Below are positions 62,950-64,000 of a DNA stretch of 64,000 nucleotides, in pieces. Source of the stretch: Deltaproteobacteria bacterium (lineage in GTDB: Bacteria; Desulfobacterota; Desulfuromonadia; Desulfuromonadales; BM103); contig VAUL01000003.1 of the NCBI GenBank assembly GCA_005774545.1, forward strand, positions 1 to 64,000, given 5' to 3'. How positions within the stretch are numbered: position 1 is the stretch's first letter; the number at the start of each line of letters is the position of its first letter. The notes beneath the pieces were generated by a model, which did no database searches, was not told the origin of the DNA, and saw only the letters and a list, made by a program, of their open reading frames with translations. A program made the translations under genes and the position numbers.

Positions 62950-64000
62950 TCAGCGGCTGATGCCGCCGAGGGTGAAGTAGAAGGTCGCGCCGGCCCCGGG
63001 CGCGCCGACGGCCCAGACCCGGCCGCCGTGACGCTTGACGATGCGCTCCACCGTCGCCAGTCCGACGCCGAAACCGTCGCAATCGCCGGCTCCGCACAGG
63101 CGCTGGAACGGTGCAAAGAGCCGGGAGGCCTCGGCCATGTCGAATCCGCGCCCGTTGTCGTGAACGTAGCAGGCCGGCTGTCCGTCGACATCCGCCGCGC
63201 CGAACTCGATCACCGCCTCCTCCCTGTCGCCGGTGTATTTCCAGGCGTTGCCAAGCAGGTTGTCGAGCACGACCCGCAGCAGGCCGGGATCGCCGTAGGC
63301 CGCCACGCCGGGGGAGATGCGGAAGGTGACGCAGCGTTCCGGAGACTCCAGGTGCAGATCCGCCGCGATCTCCTCGGCCAGCGCGGACAGATCGACCGGC
63401 TCGCACCGCGGTTCGGCATGAGCCAGGTGCGAGAAATCGAGCAGTGCGTCGATCAGCCGGTTCATCCGCCAGGTTCCGTCGAAGATCTCCTGAATGCAGG
63501 TGCGGCACCGGTTGTCGAGCCGGCTGCCGCACATTTCCTGCAGAACCTGGCAGAAACCGCTGATGGTGGTCAACGGCTTGCGCAGGTCGTGGGCAACCGT
63601 GTAGTTGAACGCTTCCAGTTCCCGGTTGGCGGCCTCCAGTTCCGCGGCGCGCGCCGCCAGATCGGCGTTCAGACGGGCAATTTCCTCGCGGGCCCGCTTC
63701 GGCCCGGTAATGTCGCGCAAGGTGATGACAAAGAGGATCACCACGCCGTCGGCATCCTGCACCGGGGTGCCGTTGACACTGGCCACCCACGATTTGCCGG
63801 TATCCTTGCGGCGGACACCGACCTCGTAGTCGGCAAAACGTTCGCCGCGGACGGCACGGGCGACCGGCCAGCGGCGGTAAGGCAGCGGCAGGCCGTCCGG
63901 ACCGGTGAGTTCGAAGGTCTTCAGGTACCAGCGGAACGGGCGGCGGGCCTCCTCGACGCTGGCATATTCGTGCAGGGCCAGCGCCGCGGGGTTCATGGTC
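62950..64000 (-). CDS. PAS-domain sensor histidine kinase, N-terminus beyond window
   Basis: An open frame runs from the window edge to the stop at 62950; the first ATG inside (63996) is probably internal. A PAS domain (residues about 1-105, ending VILFVITLRDITGPKRA) is followed by a coiled coil, a HisKA domain with the phospho-acceptor in AFNYTVAHDLRKPLTTISG, and a HATPase domain (DNLLGNAWKYTGD N box, VHDNGRGFDMAEA G1, GFGVGLATVERIV G2). No membrane segment is visible and no response-regulator gene is adjacent. The stretch MCGSRLDNRCRTC after the H box has three cysteines and could be redox-sensitive. Confidence 0.85.
   Translation of the reverse strand, partial: TMNPAALALHEYASVEEARRPFRWYLKTFELTGPDGLPLPYRRWPVARAVRGERFADYEVGVRRKDTGKSWVASVNGTPVQDADGVVILFVITLRDITGPKRAREEIARLNADLAARAAELEAANRELEAFNYTVAHDLRKPLTTISGFCQVLQEMCGSRLDNRCRTCIQEIFDGTWRMNRLIDALLDFSHLAHAEPRCEPVDLSALAEEIAADLHLESPERCVTFRISPGVAAYGDPGLLRVVLDNLLGNAWKYTGDREEAVIEFGAADVDGQPACYVHDNGRGFDMAEASRLFAPFQRLCGAGDCDGFGVGLATVERIVKRHGGRVWAVGAPGAGATFYFTLGGISR

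Noticed and set aside
62823-63191. 122-codon frame ending MGLNVSIEYCNQ at a stop
   Set aside because: Only its last 12 codons are real; they are the N-terminus of the UGA-containing SelW-like gene, and the rest is out of frame with the histidine kinase.

Overview
The window is high-GC bacterial chromosome, about 60-65% G+C by eye, and coding density is close to complete. Gene content and order point to an acetate-oxidising, metal- or sulfur-reducing member of the Desulfuromonadales (Geobacter/Desulfuromonas/Pelobacter type). The main pointers are the pheA-tyrA-aroA-cmk-ispH-rpsA-sppA-ihfB string, an ActP/DUF485 acetate symporter with an IclR regulator, a membrane pyrophosphatase, a c-type-heme HD-GYP sensor, a GEMM riboswitch and a Sec-containing SelW-like protein. 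No rRNA, tRNA, CRISPR array or complete insertion sequence was seen.

Layout. 1-640: an AT-rich, edge-truncated secreted-protein gene behind a GEMM-type riboswitch and terminator, then a possible att- or operator-like inverted repeat. 639-5808 (-): lipoprotein, TPR and peptide-ABC genes that form an incomplete transporter. 5944-11867 (+): a kinase-like fusion protein, then a transporter-linked partner-switching module (small membrane protein, SLC5-GAF-PP2C fusion, STAS antagonist, RsbW-like kinase). 11887-14325 (-): HAD phosphatase, lgt, RluA-type synthase. 14354-14533 (+): a 6S RNA gene. 14535-14696: an inverted-repeat element and a terminator. 14726-22638 (-): the IHF / SppA / S1 / IspH / Cmk / aromatic amino acid superoperon. 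22806-24806 (+): an aminotransferase and a formate/nitrite-type channel. 24908-31155 (-): an unknown protein, HppA, ActP, DUF485 and IclR. 31679-40481 (-): recJ, a beta-helix lipoprotein, a TPR protein, secF-secD-yajC, tgt, queA and DUF2065, with a 119-bp repeat between tgt and queA. 40767-45011 (+): a heme-binding HD-GYP and a GGDEF sensor pair. 45089-51019 (-): DUF6485, argC, rpsI-rplM, M42 peptidase, PHP, miaB and a PH-domain protein. 51123-54234 (+): typA, a duplicated Cys-rich protein and AMMECR1. 54244-56553: a divergent LysR/MFS pair. 56581-61560 (-): an arginine-to-glutamate catabolic operon (ornithine cyclodeaminase, arginase, PutA). 61730-64000 (-): DUF2892, a thioesterase, a UGA-containing SelW-like selenoprotein and a truncated PAS histidine kinase.

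Several genes form working units. Cyclic-dinucleotide signalling appears at both ends of the first 45 kb (riboswitch; HD-GYP plus GGDEF). The SLC5-PP2C protein, STAS protein and RsbW-like kinase could turn solute sensing into control of an unlinked target. Arginase, ornithine cyclodeaminase and PutA give a complete arginine to ornithine to proline to glutamate route. The best candidates for follow-up are the G20A-type GEMM riboswitch, the SelW-like UGA gene with its SECIS-like hairpin (missed by ordinary ORF calling), the transporter-phosphatase module and the arginine operon.
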